Position numbers and translations under genes: made by a program. Below, in pieces: positions 1-27,166 of a stretch of DNA of 63,129 nt. Origin of the DNA: Williamsia sp. 1135. Lineage in GTDB: Bacteria > Actinomycetota > Actinomycetes > Mycobacteriales > Mycobacteriaceae. The stretch lies in NCBI RefSeq assembly GCF_002095395.1, contig NZ_MJEI01000078.1, positions 1 to 63,129 of the forward strand, read 5' to 3'. The notes beneath the pieces were generated by a model. It was not told the origin of the DNA. It worked only from the letters and a program-made list of their open reading frames with translations, and did not search any database. Within the stretch, counting starts at the first letter, position 1, and the number at the start of each line of letters is the position of its first letter.

Positions 1-322
1 TCGTCACATGATCAGGTGCATCACCAGCACAGATGATGCGATAAGCGATATCGCGGTGACACAACCGCTCCAGCTGGCGTGAAGAACGCTGCCCGTGGGC
101 CCAGCCCCAGATCAGCAGGGTCAACAACATGTCCGGGTCATACCCGGCCCGCCCCACCCCGCCGGTCTTGCGTTGGGCGTGCAACACGCTGGTCTCGAGC
201 GAGGCGACGGTCTCGATCACCAACCACACCGGATCCGAATCGGGCAACCAGTCCCGCATACTCGGCGGCAACAGAAAGTACTGATCACGATCCACTGGAC
301 GATAACCCCTGGCCACCAACAC
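1..322 (-). CDS. IS transposase, N-terminal part (cut by window edge)
   Basis: The minus strand reads without a stop from a GTG at 322 to the window edge, giving about 107 residues. The start carries the pattern YRPVDRDQYFLLPPSMRDWL, followed by GYDPDMLLTLLIWGWAHG and LCHRDIAYRIICAGD. This is the N-terminal DUF772-type domain of IS5/IS1182-like DDE transposases, which cut and paste their own element. The catalytic DDE part would lie left of the window, so intactness cannot be judged. It lies about 120 bp downstream of the DrrB-like gene, so it marks the left edge of the NRPS/export block. GTG at 316 is an alternative start. No terminal inverted repeat could be placed with confidence. Family assignment at the IS1182-like level is inferred from the N-terminal motif only. 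Confidence 0.75.
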   Translation of the reverse strand, partial: MLVARGYRPVDRDQYFLLPPSMRDWLPDSDPVWLVIETVASLETSVLHAQRKTGGVGRAGYDPDMLLTLLIWGWAHGQRSSRQLERLCHRDIAYRIICAGDAPDHVT

Positions 323-444
323 ATTATCGCCCACAAACCACCACAAACCGGCTAGACAAGCCGACGCCGAACCGGCCAACTATGTACAAATTGCAACAGC
401 CCGAATACGCCCCCGGCGCACTCACACGGGGCTGAATGTGGTGG

Positions 445-1287
445 TCAGAGGCGACGCAAGGCCCGCGACGCCAGCGGAACGGTGATCGCCAGCAGTGCAC
501 AGATACTGATCAGCGAGTAGAGCTGCGGATTCTCCGACGCCCAGGTCACGGGGTTCGGCAGCAGCGGGTTCACCGTCACCGGGTTCCCGAAGCACTCTCG
601 GAGACTCTGCGCGACAGCGGTCACCGGATTCCAGTTCGCGACAGTGCGCAGCGGACCCGGCAGCGTGGCGGCCGGGATGAAGGCCGACGAGATGAACGTC
701 AGCGGAAAGAGCACGGTGAGCAGCAGGCTCTGCGCCGCCTCCGCCGACCCTGCCAGCAACCCCACCACCGCCCCCACCCACGAGAGCGCGAATCCGAACA
801 GCAGCGCGATCGCATAGCCGGTGAGTGCCTCTCCGAAGCTGGTGTCGATGCGCCACCCGATCGCGAGCCCGGCGAGCGACATCACGATCAGCCCCACCAC
901 GTTGACCGTGATGTCGGACACCGAGCGGCCGACCACGAAGGCCAGCCGGGACATGGGCAGCGCCCGGAACCGGTCGACCATGCCGCTCTTGATGTCGGTG
1001 GCGAGCCCGAGTGCGGTGAAGCCTGCGTTGAAGGCGACGGTCTGCGTCATGATGCCGCCGATCAGGAACTCCCGATAGCGGTCACCCCCGAGAGCCTCGC
1101 CGAAGACGTACGAGAACAGCAGTACGAACATGAGCGGCTGCAACACGACACCGAGGATCATCTGCCAGTTACGCAGGATCGTCCGGATGTTCCGGAGCGC
1201 CACCACTTCGCAATCGACCAGGAAGGTTCCGGCATTTCGGGGCCGCGGGCCCACGATCGGTTCCACCACCGCAAGAGTTTCAGCCAC
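445..1287 (-). CDS. DrrB-like ABC-2 type transporter permease
   Basis: About 280 residues with six hydrophobic stretches. The typical ABC-2 membrane core is visible: LGVVLQPLMFVLLFSYVFG near the N-terminus, then DIKSGMVDRFRALPMSR, and a C-terminal FPLTFISSAFIPAATLPGP followed by NPVTAVAQSLRECFGN. These are hallmarks of daunorubicin-resistance (DrrB/OleC5) permeases, which move lipids, glycolipids or lipopeptides across the membrane. A GTG at 1287 is chosen as start because it overlaps the stop of the ATPase gene by 8 bp and keeps translational coupling. A start at 1344 is open but would overlap by 65 bp. It is the last gene of the NRPS transcription unit and is the natural exporter for the peptide product, which is an inference from position. 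Confidence 0.85.
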   Translation of the reverse strand: MAETLAVVEPIVGPRPRNAGTFLVDCEVVALRNIRTILRNWQMILGVVLQPLMFVLLFSYVFGEALGGDRYREFLIGGIMTQTVAFNAGFTALGLATDIKSGMVDRFRALPMSRLAFVVGRSVSDITVNVVGLIVMSLAGLAIGWRIDTSFGEALTGYAIALLFGFALSWVGAVVGLLAGSAEAAQSLLLTVLFPLTFISSAFIPAATLPGPLRTVANWNPVTAVAQSLRECFGNPVTVNPLLPNPVTWASENPQLYSLISICALLAITVPLASRALRRL

Positions 1288-2239
1288 GGGGTGCGCTCCC
1301 TGCCAGGGAGACGAAGACGTCGTCGAGGGTCGGTTCGGAGACACTGGAGTCGGTGACCTCGATACCGGTTCTGGCGAGTACGCCGATGGCGTGGGTCAGG
1401 CTGCGACTGGCGTCGTGCGTCGAGTAGGTGATCACTGAGCCGTCGACGCCGACGGACTGCACACCGTCCAGCCGGCCGATCACCTCGGAGGCGGATCTCG
1501 CGTCGCCCGCGCGGGTCAGCTGCAAGCGCACCTGCGCTGTGCGGAGTTTCGACTTCAATTCCGCTGGAGTGCCGCGCGCGACCACTTCACCACCGACGAT
1601 GACGGTCACCGCATCAGCGAGTTGATCGGCCTCTTCGAGATACTGGGTGGTCAGCAGAACACTTGTCCCCTCGTACACCAGAGCTTTGATCTCCGACCAC
1701 AATTCGGTTCTGCTGATCGGATCGAGACTCGCGGTCGGCTCGTCGAGGAGCAGTACCGGCGGCCTGATGATGATGGCGCCCGCCAGATCGATCCGGCGCC
1801 GCATCCCGCCCGAGTAGGTGGCGACTCGACGTTTACCAGCGGTGGCAAGATTGAACTGCTCCAACAGTTCTCGCGACCTCAGGGTGGCCTGTTTGCGCCC
1901 CAGACCCGACAGTCTCGCGATCATCACCAGGTTCTCGTGTCCGGTCAGGTTGTCGTCGACGACGGCATGCTGTCCGGACAATCCGATGAGACTGCGCACC
2001 TGGTGCGAGTGCGTCCGTGCGTCGATCCCGTTGATGTGTACCGAACCCGATGTCGGCGACAAGAGGGTGGCGATGATCCTGACGGTGGTCGTCTTGCCTG
2101 CCCCGTTGGGGCCCAGCAGACCCATCACCGTGCCGGCCGGGACCACCAGGTCTATCCCCTTCAGCGCGTCGACACCGCGGTGGCTCATCCGGAGGTTTGC
2201 GACCTCGATGGCGTTGGTGTCATTCACAAACGGGGACAT
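1280..2239 (-). CDS. DrrA-like ABC transporter ATP-binding protein
   Basis: 319 residues. The Walker A motif GPNGAGKTTT lies near residue 43, the Q-loop region is LSGQHAVVDDNLTG, the signature is YSGGMRRRIDLAGA, and Walker B is VLLLDEPTASLDP. A C-terminal extension with IEVTDSSVSEPTLDDVFVSL is typical of the DrrA/CcmA subfamily. It should power the permease encoded next, overlapping by 8 bp. Its ATG at 2239 lies inside the end of the DUF4012 gene (20-bp overlap), so NRPS, DUF4012, ATPase and permease look like one translationally coupled series. In mycolic-acid bacteria such pairs export complex lipids and lipopeptides. The substrate here is inferred, not shown. Confidence 0.9.
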   Translation of the reverse strand: MSPFVNDTNAIEVANLRMSHRGVDALKGIDLVVPAGTVMGLLGPNGAGKTTTVRIIATLLSPTSGSVHINGIDARTHSHQVRSLIGLSGQHAVVDDNLTGHENLVMIARLSGLGRKQATLRSRELLEQFNLATAGKRRVATYSGGMRRRIDLAGAIIIRPPVLLLDEPTASLDPISRTELWSEIKALVYEGTSVLLTTQYLEEADQLADAVTVIVGGEVVARGTPAELKSKLRTAQVRLQLTRAGDARSASEVIGRLDGVQSVGVDGSVITYSTHDASRSLTHAIGVLARTGIEVTDSSVSEPTLDDVFVSLAGSAPRG

Positions 2240-4000
2240 CGACCTTCACTTCCGGATCGTCGACCAGTGGCTGCACCGGCACGACGGGTTCGCCGGGCGA
2301 GGTCGGTTCCGTGAGTTGATAGGTCACCGTCACGGTCTCACCGGGCGGGATCTGGATCTGTCCGGTGGCGAAAGGGTGTCCGCGTTCGGTTCCAACAGCG
2401 ATCAGCATGGATTCGCCGTCTATGGTCGCCGAATCGATGGTCGCGCCCTCGGTCCCATAAAGGGTCACTGCCGAGAAGTTCGTACCGTTCGGTAGTTGCA
2501 GTTGCGGGTTACCCAGACTGCCGATCACGTACGGCGGCAAACTCAGGTCGGTCAGGGTGTTGGTGAACTTCACCTCGACGGTCGACGTGCGGGTGTCCGA
2601 GTCGCAGCTACCGGCCTTGTAAGTGATCGCCCGTTCCAGGTAGTAGTCGATCTTGTTGCCCGCCAGGTTTCCCACCACGACGTTCGCGTACGGCGCGGTG
2701 GTTTCGGCGACCTCGTGCGCGAGACCGGCGTCGGTGAGCAGTTGCTGCTCGTTCTCATCGGCGCTGTAGACCATGAGTCGCTGTTCGTGCACCGAACGCC
2801 CCAGCGCCTCCAGCACCTTGGACGTGTTCCCACGCATCGAGGTCAGCGCCGAGACCGACTTCTGGGCGATCTCTTGCAAATACGCCTTGCGAGCGGTGTT
2901 GTTGTTCGCGAACTGCTGGTACGAGGTCGACAGGGTCAGCTCGGTGACATCGTCGCCGCTCACCTTCTGGCCGTTGTCGAGGGTCACGGGCCCGGTGGCG
3001 TCGAGGAGGTAACTCAGGGCGACGGGATCGAGCGCGACCGCACCGTCGAGTTGGGTACCGGACTGCTGCTGCCACATGTTCATCCAGATCTGCGCCGCGT
3101 ACGGGAAGTGGGCACTGATATTGCTGTTCCGGATGTCGGTGTAGGGACGGCTGTACTTGTAGTTGTAGTCGTACTCTTCCCCGAGATCGACAGGGTTTGC
3201 CGGCGCATCGATCTCGGCGTTTGTCCCCAGATCGTCGACGTTCACGCGTCCGTTCTCGGCGCTCACCACCCCGTAGGCGCCGAGAAGTCCACCCGTGGGG
3301 CGGGACTCGGCCGGGGTCTGGAATCCGAAGAAGTAGTTGCGCTCGCCTCCTCCACCGAGCATCGGTGGGAGCAACTGCGCGGCCGTGTCGGTACCGCGGA
3401 TGAACCGTGCGGATTCGGTGAGCTGGTCGAGCAACTTGGTCCGGGCATCGGACACCGTGCCGAACCAGCTTCCGTCCGTGGACGTCACGTCGGCCTGGAT
3501 GGCTTCGGCGCGGTCGGCGGTGACTGCCAGCTGCGGTTGCGCCTGCGCGAGCGCAGCCGTGTTGATCGTGTTGTCTGCCGATCGCAGGTTGTCAGGGTTG
3601 ATGACCCCGGCCAGTTCAGCCGTCGGCGCCAGCACATCCGACGCCAGCGCATCGACCGAATCGGTCATCTCCTGCACCGATTGCAGCGGATCACCGAGCC
3701 ACGGGATCGCGGCTGCCGCCGACCACACCGGGTTGTGCGCATCGTCTTTCGCCGACCGGGCGTCGGTGACGGCGGCCTCTGCCTCGCCAACGGCCTTGTC
3801 GGTGTCGCCGTCGAGGAAGGCCCGCTGCGCCGATGAGGCATGCCCGCGGGCCGAATCCAGGGAATCCTTCGCCTTCAATCCCAGGTAGCCGAGATAGAGG
3901 GCCGCCGCGACGAGCAGCACCAACACCACGAAGATCCCGAGCAGCCACCATCGCAGGCGCGACCTTCGTCTCGGGGCGGGTTCAGGCGTTGCAGCGCTGG

Positions 4001-4004
<4 letters not shown>
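2220..4004 (-). CDS. DUF4012 membrane-anchored extracytoplasmic protein
   Basis: 594 residues. A short basic N-terminus (PAPRRRSRLRWW) precedes one membrane segment (LLGIFVVLVLLVAAALYLGY, about residues 20-40). A large outside domain then carries the DUF4012 features: GGGGERNYFFGFQTPAESRPTGG around residue 218, GALDP-like AVALDPVALSYLLDATGPV, and NNTARKAYLQEIAQK. The function of DUF4012 is not established. The family is frequent beside actinobacterial exopolysaccharide genes. The start is a TTG at 4004 that overlaps the NRPS stop (TTGA) behind the Shine-Dalgarno-like GGAGAG, so it is translated directly after the NRPS. It may help assemble or attach the surface product, which is inference from position only. 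Confidence 0.85.
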
Positions 4005-21919
<17,915 letters not shown>

Positions 21920-21957
21920 GAGGGCCCCTCCTCACTAGGGTTGAGGCGGTATATCAC

Positions 21958-23451
21958 CTAACTCGCATTGGTAGTGGTCGGCTCGAGCGCAACCTCGATG
22001 TTCTGGTGCTGATGCGCCTTCTTCTTACCGATACGACTCCAGAATTTTGGCTTTTTCACGACGTCCGAGGACGTGTAGTAATAGCCATACTTGTATGCGC
22101 CACCGGTGGTGGGGACGTCGGTCAAAACCACTCCCATAAGGGTGGCCTGAACCGCTTCAAGTTGCTCGATGGCGGCACCTATGTCCGGCACCCGGGATTG
22201 GTTCGCGCGCGCAACGAGGACTACACCGTCCGCCCACTGAGCAAGCACTGCCGCGTCCGTGACAGGAAGCAGCGGGGGCGAATCAATGATCACGTAGTCG
22301 AACATCGCCGAAAGGTTCTCGATGCCTTGGCCAGCCTTCTTGGAGCCCAACAACTCGGCAGGATTCGGGGGCTGAGGTCCCGAAGCCAGGATTTGAAGCC
22401 CGCTCACCTCGCTGGGCTGTAGCAGATCAGCCATTGACCCGTCGCCCTTGAGATAGTTGGTGAAGCCAACGTCCCCCATACCACCTGTCCGGTGGTAAAC
22501 CTGCGGACGGCGAAGATCGGCGTCAACGAGTACTACTCTTTTGCCTGTTTCAGCCAGCGCGGCAGCCAGATTCATTGCGGTCGTGGTCTTTCCCTCGGCA
22601 GGGAGTGCACTCGTTACGATGATCCGGCGTGAAGGATTGTCAACACTAGTAAACGCCAGGTTAGTACGCAGTTTGCGATAGGCCTCTGCGGCGAGGGTCG
22701 CACCTGTCCTGAAGTCGATCAAACCCTGCTTCTTCAGAAGCTCATCCGTAGGCACCGAGGCGAGAACTGGCGACTTCGCAACTGCAGACAGATCCTGCTC
22801 TCCGCGGACCCTGTTGTTGTAACGGTCTCTGAAGAACACGACTACCAACCCGAGCAACAGACCTACCGCGACAGCGAGAAGAGTGTTCCGGAAGATTTGT
22901 GGGGAGATGGCGTTAGACGACTCACCCGCTGGTGTCACCACGGTCATCTTAGCCAACGGAGCACCCCCGCCGCTCGGGGTTTCCAGCGTGCTGACGTAGG
23001 TCGTCATCGAGTCGGCAATCGCGTTGGCCAGATCCGCTGCCATGGCCTTATTACTGTCTTCCACAGATATGTTCAGCAACACCGTGTCCGGCGTCGTCGA
23101 CGCCGTGACAGCCGCCTTCGCGTCCGCCATCGAGATGTTCAGCCCGGATCTTTCGAGGGCGTCGCCAACTACAGCTTCCGACGAGACCAGCTTCGTGTAA
23201 GAGGTAACACGTTGCTGCGAGGCCAACGAACCTTGGTAGGCACTCTGCGCGTTAGCCTCGCTACCCGATGTTACGTACAGCGACGCAGTCGACCTGTAAA
23301 TAGGTTCCTGTAAGACGCTAAAAGTAAACGCCGCACCGCCGCAAATGGCTGTGATCAAAAGGACAACCAACCAGCCCCGCCTGACGACCGCGACCGTCGA
23401 CCGCAGGGGATTCGCGCCTTCCGAGGAGGTTTGTTGCGAACTATGCGTCAT
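21958..23451 (-). CDS. Wzc/CpsCD-like polysaccharide copolymerase with bacterial tyrosine kinase domain
   Basis: 497 residues combining a Wzz chain-length domain and a BY-kinase in one chain. There are two membrane segments (WLVVLLITAICGGAAFTFSV near residue 27, and NTLLAVAVGLLLGLVVVFF near 190). The kinase has Walker A (SALPAEGKTTTAMNLA), Walker A' (VVLVDADLRRP) and Walker B (YVIIDSPP). A short tyrosine cluster KYGYYYTSS near the C-terminus is the likely autophosphorylation tail. Such proteins set polymer length and control export in Wzx/Wzy pathways. They are dephosphorylated by low-molecular-weight phosphatases like the one encoded at 50.8 kb. ATG at 23451 overlaps the stop of a possible 13-15 codon leader. 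It is the last exopolysaccharide gene before the NRPS. Confidence 0.92.
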   Translation of the reverse strand: MTHSSQQTSSEGANPLRSTVAVVRRGWLVVLLITAICGGAAFTFSVLQEPIYRSTASLYVTSGSEANAQSAYQGSLASQQRVTSYTKLVSSEAVVGDALERSGLNISMADAKAAVTASTTPDTVLLNISVEDSNKAMAADLANAIADSMTTYVSTLETPSGGGAPLAKMTVVTPAGESSNAISPQIFRNTLLAVAVGLLLGLVVVFFRDRYNNRVRGEQDLSAVAKSPVLASVPTDELLKKQGLIDFRTGATLAAEAYRKLRTNLAFTSVDNPSRRIIVTSALPAEGKTTTAMNLAAALAETGKRVVLVDADLRRPQVYHRTGGMGDVGFTNYLKGDGSMADLLQPSEVSGLQILASGPQPPNPAELLGSKKAGQGIENLSAMFDYVIIDSPPLLPVTDAAVLAQWADGVVLVARANQSRVPDIGAAIEQLEAVQATLMGVVLTDVPTTGGAYKYGYYYTSSDVVKKPKFWSRIGKKKAHQHQNIEVALEPTTTNAS

Positions 23452-23650
23452 CGAATTCCATTTCCGTAGTCACTAACAAGCGTCGGCATGGACATCTTTC
23501 CAGCAGTTTGCGTTACCAGATAGAGATCCAGCGGTCGAAGTACTACCGCAAGGTACGCCGTTGACCCCCGATCAAAATATGCTATCTCGCTACCGTCACC
23601 GGTGCACGCCTCAGGTCGAAAATTTGGCTGGGTTGGATCGCCAGGGCAGT
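23452..23650 (-). promoter_or_regulatory. Leader region upstream of the wzc-like/NRPS genes
   Basis: About 200 bp separate the flippase stop from the copolymerase start, the largest gap inside the polysaccharide operon apart from 34.5-34.9 kb. It is AT-richer than the coding sequence around it. A secondary promoter for wzc, NRPS and exporter genes may lie here, but no clear -35/-10 pair can be fixed. On the minus strand a short frame opens at ATG 23495 or 23489 and ends with TGA at 23450-23448, overlapping the wzc ATG as ATGA. It is preceded by GGAAAG. That could be a coupling leader of 13-15 codons or coincidence. Confidence 0.3.
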
Positions 23651-25156
23651 CTAGGGTCGCATTGCCGAAATATCAGAACGGCACAATTTCATGAACTTCC
23701 GATGGACGACAGCTAACACAGCAACGTAGACAAAGAGGCCACCCAATAGCGATACAAGGATCCCTAAAGCCGAATTACCCAGCAGTTGTGTGATCCCAAG
23801 GTAAGTGATACATGCCCATGCGCTTCCGTGCACCGGTGGACCCACGCAGCCAATTTGCCGACCATAGTCGAAACCGGTCGCACGCTTCGACAGCCAGGCG
23901 ACCACGGGAGTGAGTAGGAAGCCAGCAATCGTCAAGCCAGCGGCTACACCGACGATGCCGAATTGTAAACCAACAACAATAGCTGTCACCTGCACCGTCG
24001 CCGCAACGATACTGAACCGCAGCAGCCACGAGGATAGGCCCATGCCCATCAGTATCGACGTGTTGACAGTCGTCACCGACTGCCGCGCGCCGCCGATGGC
24101 CAAGATAGTCAGGACGGGTATCGCTGCCGTCCATGCAGGCCCCAACAATAACGGAACTAAGTCGTGAGCGGAAACCGAAACGGCAGCCATTACCGGAAAC
24201 GAGAACAACGCGATACCCCGAACGCTTCTCGAGACCGCGGGTACAACAGACACTCCGTCAGCTCTGCCCCTCGCGACGACGGGGAACAACACCCTGGTAA
24301 CAACTTGGCCGATCATCTGAACTGGCGTGGTCAGAACCCTGTAAGAGAGGCCATACTGCGCCAACGAATCCGCGCCCAGCTCTCGGCCAATCAAGATATT
24401 ATCAACATTCTGTACGGAAAACGACAACAAGTTGCTGAAGAAGACCCGAATACTGAATCCCCAGGTTCCTCGCAGCGACCTCAGACGGAGACTCGGCATA
24501 GGCGGCCGAGCGGCGACAGCCAAAACAAGAAGGACCACGACATCGGACACGACTATCTGGAGCACCAAAGACCAATAATCCATCCCGGACAGCGCTCCGA
24601 CTATCGCAACGAGGGCGCCGACAAGTGCTCCGCCGCCATCTCCTACAGCTTGAGACTTGAAGTTCATGTCTCTAACCAACAGAACCCTTGGCACCAGCAC
24701 GCCCGCCTTCAGCAGAAGACCGACCCCTAGAACACACAGAACTGCCCGCAGCTCGGGCGTATGAAAGAACCTCGAGACCGGACCAGCCGAGAAGACTGTT
24801 AGCGTCGCGAGAGCCGCAGCCAAAATCAAGTTTGCAGAAATGGCCGCGGCAGACATTCTCCTTGTCAGGCGCGGCAATGAGATTAGTGAGCTTGCTATGC
24901 CTTGGTCAAGTAGCAAAGTCATAAACGCCGTGTAGATCGCGGCCTGGGTTATTACGCCGTAAGACTCTGGCCCCAGAATTCGAGCCAAGTAAACGGAACT
25001 CAAAACGATGACTATTTGTCGGCTCACCAAACCCAGGGCATTCCACGACACGGACCGTGATCCAGACTTACGCGATACCGGATCACCCTTGTCGTCATTA
25101 GCCGCCGTACATGCCCGATCCGGCTTTAGCTGACGGTCACTGCCCGATCGCCTCAC
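23651..25156 (-). CDS. Wzx-like flippase (MOP/PST superfamily polysaccharide transporter)
   Basis: About 501 residues with twelve or more hydrophobic segments. The N-terminal pattern WNALGLVSRQIVIVLSSVYLARILGPESYGVI is the usual start of PST/MATE-like polysaccharide exporters, and FSIRVFFSNLLSFSVQNVDNILIGRELG is the matching mid-protein motif. It should flip lipid-linked repeat units across the membrane for Wzy. The frame is open further upstream. GTG at 25156 is chosen because it overlaps the stop of the preceding gene (GTGA) and removes a long nonsense-like extension. A GTG at 25051, directly before the conserved start, is an alternative that would leave a 100-bp gap. Confidence 0.88.
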   Translation of the reverse strand: MRRSGSDRQLKPDRACTAANDDKGDPVSRKSGSRSVSWNALGLVSRQIVIVLSSVYLARILGPESYGVITQAAIYTAFMTLLLDQGIASSLISLPRLTRRMSAAAISANLILAAALATLTVFSAGPVSRFFHTPELRAVLCVLGVGLLLKAGVLVPRVLLVRDMNFKSQAVGDGGGALVGALVAIVGALSGMDYWSLVLQIVVSDVVVLLVLAVAARPPMPSLRLRSLRGTWGFSIRVFFSNLLSFSVQNVDNILIGRELGADSLAQYGLSYRVLTTPVQMIGQVVTRVLFPVVARGRADGVSVVPAVSRSVRGIALFSFPVMAAVSVSAHDLVPLLLGPAWTAAIPVLTILAIGGARQSVTTVNTSILMGMGLSSWLLRFSIVAATVQVTAIVVGLQFGIVGVAAGLTIAGFLLTPVVAWLSKRATGFDYGRQIGCVGPPVHGSAWACITYLGITQLLGNSALGILVSLLGGLFVYVAVLAVVHRKFMKLCRSDISAMRP

Positions 25157-26373
25157 TGGGCTGCTGACCCCCGACGGCTTCGGAGGGTATGCAGCGGGGT
25201 CGCGATCCTGTTGTCGAACACGTTGAGACCACCTGCGATAGTTGGCAACGCAGGAATGACTCGGCCAGTCCTTCTGAGACCAACAACACCACCCCCTAGC
25301 AAATTCCTGATCGACGACCAGTGATCTTCTACGCGCACGATGGCCGCATCCAAACCTGCAGACTCGGTATCGGTGATTCTGCACGCGCTCAGGCGTTCGA
25401 TCACGTCAGGCCAACTCAGCAGCAAGCGGTCCTCGTGACAAATAAGCTTCAGCAATCCAGAAAACTTATGCTGATAGGAAGAGTCTGCAACAAGGAACGC
25501 CGGAACCCCGTAAGCAGCACTTGTTATGTATGCGTGGAGCGAGGACCCTACGTAGAGCGAACTCCGCGCCAGCACCGCTGCGATCTCACGCACGCTCGCA
25601 TTGTTGCGCAGAACAATCGATCTGCAACTGGTGTGTGTAGCAACCTTCTCTGCGTAGTTCAAATCACCGTGACACAACCCGATCGGGACTAGTACGAGAG
25701 GCAGACCCAAACTCGAGCCTATTCGATCCAAAACGGCAGCGAGATGGACAACGTCAACTCCGCCGTACCTGTCATTCACGTGAACCGCGACGTACCCGCC
25801 CGGTGCGAACTTGGAGATGAAATCGCTCGGCGGAAGTTCGCCCAACGGGCCAAACACAGATTGCAAATTCAACGCCGTGTCAGGCACGATCCTGACGTTC
25901 TTCGCACCCGCATCACTGAGAAACTCAGCGCTTCGTTCATCGCGCACTGAAGCATAGTCCGCAGTATTGAAAAGCGTTGCCATTAGCTTTCCTACAGACG
26001 GGCCAGGACGGCGCGGCACACCTGGCGCATTGAAAATCAGAGGCGCCTTGTGCCGGGCCGCAAACTCTGTAGCCCCGGCCCACAGTCTAGGATACGCCCA
26101 GCGCGCTGTCGTCCTGTATTCAAACAGACTAGAAGGCCTGGCATGTACTACGTTTCCGCCGCCAACGAACACGGCATCCACCACCACATCGAGGCCTGAC
26201 ATCACTTGCCTATAACCTACGCTTCTGGGAACGTCCGAATAGGGCCTGCCACCCACAGGTGACACCAGTAAACTTTCCTTCATACTCGTATCCGTGCCCG
26301 CAGCAACAATAGCGGGAAACAGCAAATCTCCATAGTTCGCCACGTCATAGGTGCCAAAGTTCGCGATTACCAT
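25153..26373 (-). CDS. Polysaccharide pyruvyl transferase family protein
   Basis: 406 residues. The N-terminus IANFGTYDVANYGDLLFPAI, the glycine-rich FVGGGNVVH, the RDERSAEFL segment, and the C-terminal SSLHAYITSAAYGVPAF are characteristic of the CsaB/WcaK-type PS_pyruv_trans family, which has a GT-B-like fold. Members add ketal pyruvate from phosphoenolpyruvate to sugars, giving the polymer negative charge. The family also contains proteins of unknown reaction, so the activity is inferred. ATG at 26373 follows a GAGGT. The gene overlaps the flippase start by 4 bp, and the gap to the lyase gene upstream is 22 bp. Confidence 0.82.
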   Translation of the reverse strand: MVIANFGTYDVANYGDLLFPAIVAAGTDTSMKESLLVSPVGGRPYSDVPRSVGYRQVMSGLDVVVDAVFVGGGNVVHARPSSLFEYRTTARWAYPRLWAGATEFAARHKAPLIFNAPGVPRRPGPSVGKLMATLFNTADYASVRDERSAEFLSDAGAKNVRIVPDTALNLQSVFGPLGELPPSDFISKFAPGGYVAVHVNDRYGGVDVVHLAAVLDRIGSSLGLPLVLVPIGLCHGDLNYAEKVATHTSCRSIVLRNNASVREIAAVLARSSLYVGSSLHAYITSAAYGVPAFLVADSSYQHKFSGLLKLICHEDRLLLSWPDVIERLSACRITDTESAGLDAAIVRVEDHWSSIRNLLGGGVVGLRRTGRVIPALPTIAGGLNVFDNRIATPLHTLRSRRGSAAQ

Positions 26374-26395
26374 CTTGTTAGACCTCGAGTCTCAT

Positions 26396-27166
26396 TTAAA
26401 CCTGACCATTAACGCATCTAAGTGGCTCTATCGAGACTTTACGGCCAACTTCCAGACGGAAAGTATTATCTCGGTCGGATGAGTACAACCCCACTTTCAT
26501 GTACGACGACTGGCCAGTGTAAAGATTTGCGATCCGATTGAGGTCCAGCAAGCTTCGCCCGTTCACATGTAGAGATAAGGCGCCACCTTCCCTAGACGAG
26601 CTCCAGGTCGTCTTCATCGAGAACATCAGCCAGGTATTGTTTTCGAACAGACCCAGATCGAATGATCTCGAGTCAGCTGATGAACAATTCATGGTATCCA
26701 GGGTGCCGCCACGGACAACCAGCCGCAAACGATTAACACTGGCGGCCGAAAACACCTCCAAAGCAAGATTTGGCGGGCAATTTGCGTATGTCTGGTGCCA
26801 TTGAGAGACGATGAGCCAACGCCCCTTGGTTACTGTCGGAAAGTTCACGCCCCGTATCGACCAATTGTAGGTAGTCGTTTGCGCGTTGCCTGCATAGGAC
26901 TGCGCCGTCCCAAGTGCGTACTCCACTCTGCGCGGAGCGACTGCGGTCGGTGACTCCCGCAACCATAGAGAACTCATTGCCCAATGCGCGGGTTCGGTGT
27001 GATAGTCAATGATTCGCGTCCGCTCATCAACTTGCGTATGGGAACGTTCGAAGGAGGTCACGTCCGACGGATGGAATACGTCGCACAAGACAGGGTTTTG
27101 GGCATCTAAAGTTGCAACCAAGAAAACAACGCCCAGGCAAACAACTGCCAACGCCAGGCTAGTCAA
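26396..27166 (-). CDS. Secreted polysaccharide lyase-like protein (heparin lyase I fold)
   Basis: 256 residues. A single hydrophobic N-terminal segment (LALAVVCLGVVFLVATLDAQ) acts as signal or anchor. The remainder resembles polysaccharide lyase PF14099, a jelly-roll of the heparin lyase I type: HWAMSSLWLRES, then KGRWLIVSQWHQTY, NNTWLMFSMKTTWS, GGALSLHVNGRSL and a final YMKVGLYSSD. In exopolysaccharide operons such enzymes trim or release the finished uronic-acid polymer outside the cell. Here Ugd supplies the uronate, which fits. Catalytic residues cannot be assigned by eye. It starts at an ATG that overlaps the upstream glycosyltransferase stop (ATGA). Confidence 0.65.
   Translation of the reverse strand: MTSLALAVVCLGVVFLVATLDAQNPVLCDVFHPSDVTSFERSHTQVDERTRIIDYHTEPAHWAMSSLWLRESPTAVAPRRVEYALGTAQSYAGNAQTTTYNWSIRGVNFPTVTKGRWLIVSQWHQTYANCPPNLALEVFSAASVNRLRLVVRGGTLDTMNCSSADSRSFDLGLFENNTWLMFSMKTTWSSSREGGALSLHVNGRSLLDLNRIANLYTGQSSYMKVGLYSSDRDNTFRLEVGRKVSIEPLRCVNGQV

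Noticed and set aside
436-1356. 306-codon plus-strand frame opposite the DrrB-like gene
   Set aside because: Arginine/histidine-rich, without motif, fully antisense to a clear permease; a normal by-product of high G+C.
23448-23495. 13-15 codon leader overlapping the wzc-like start
   Set aside because: The ATGA overlap is attractive but so short a frame can arise by chance; noted only in the regulatory region.
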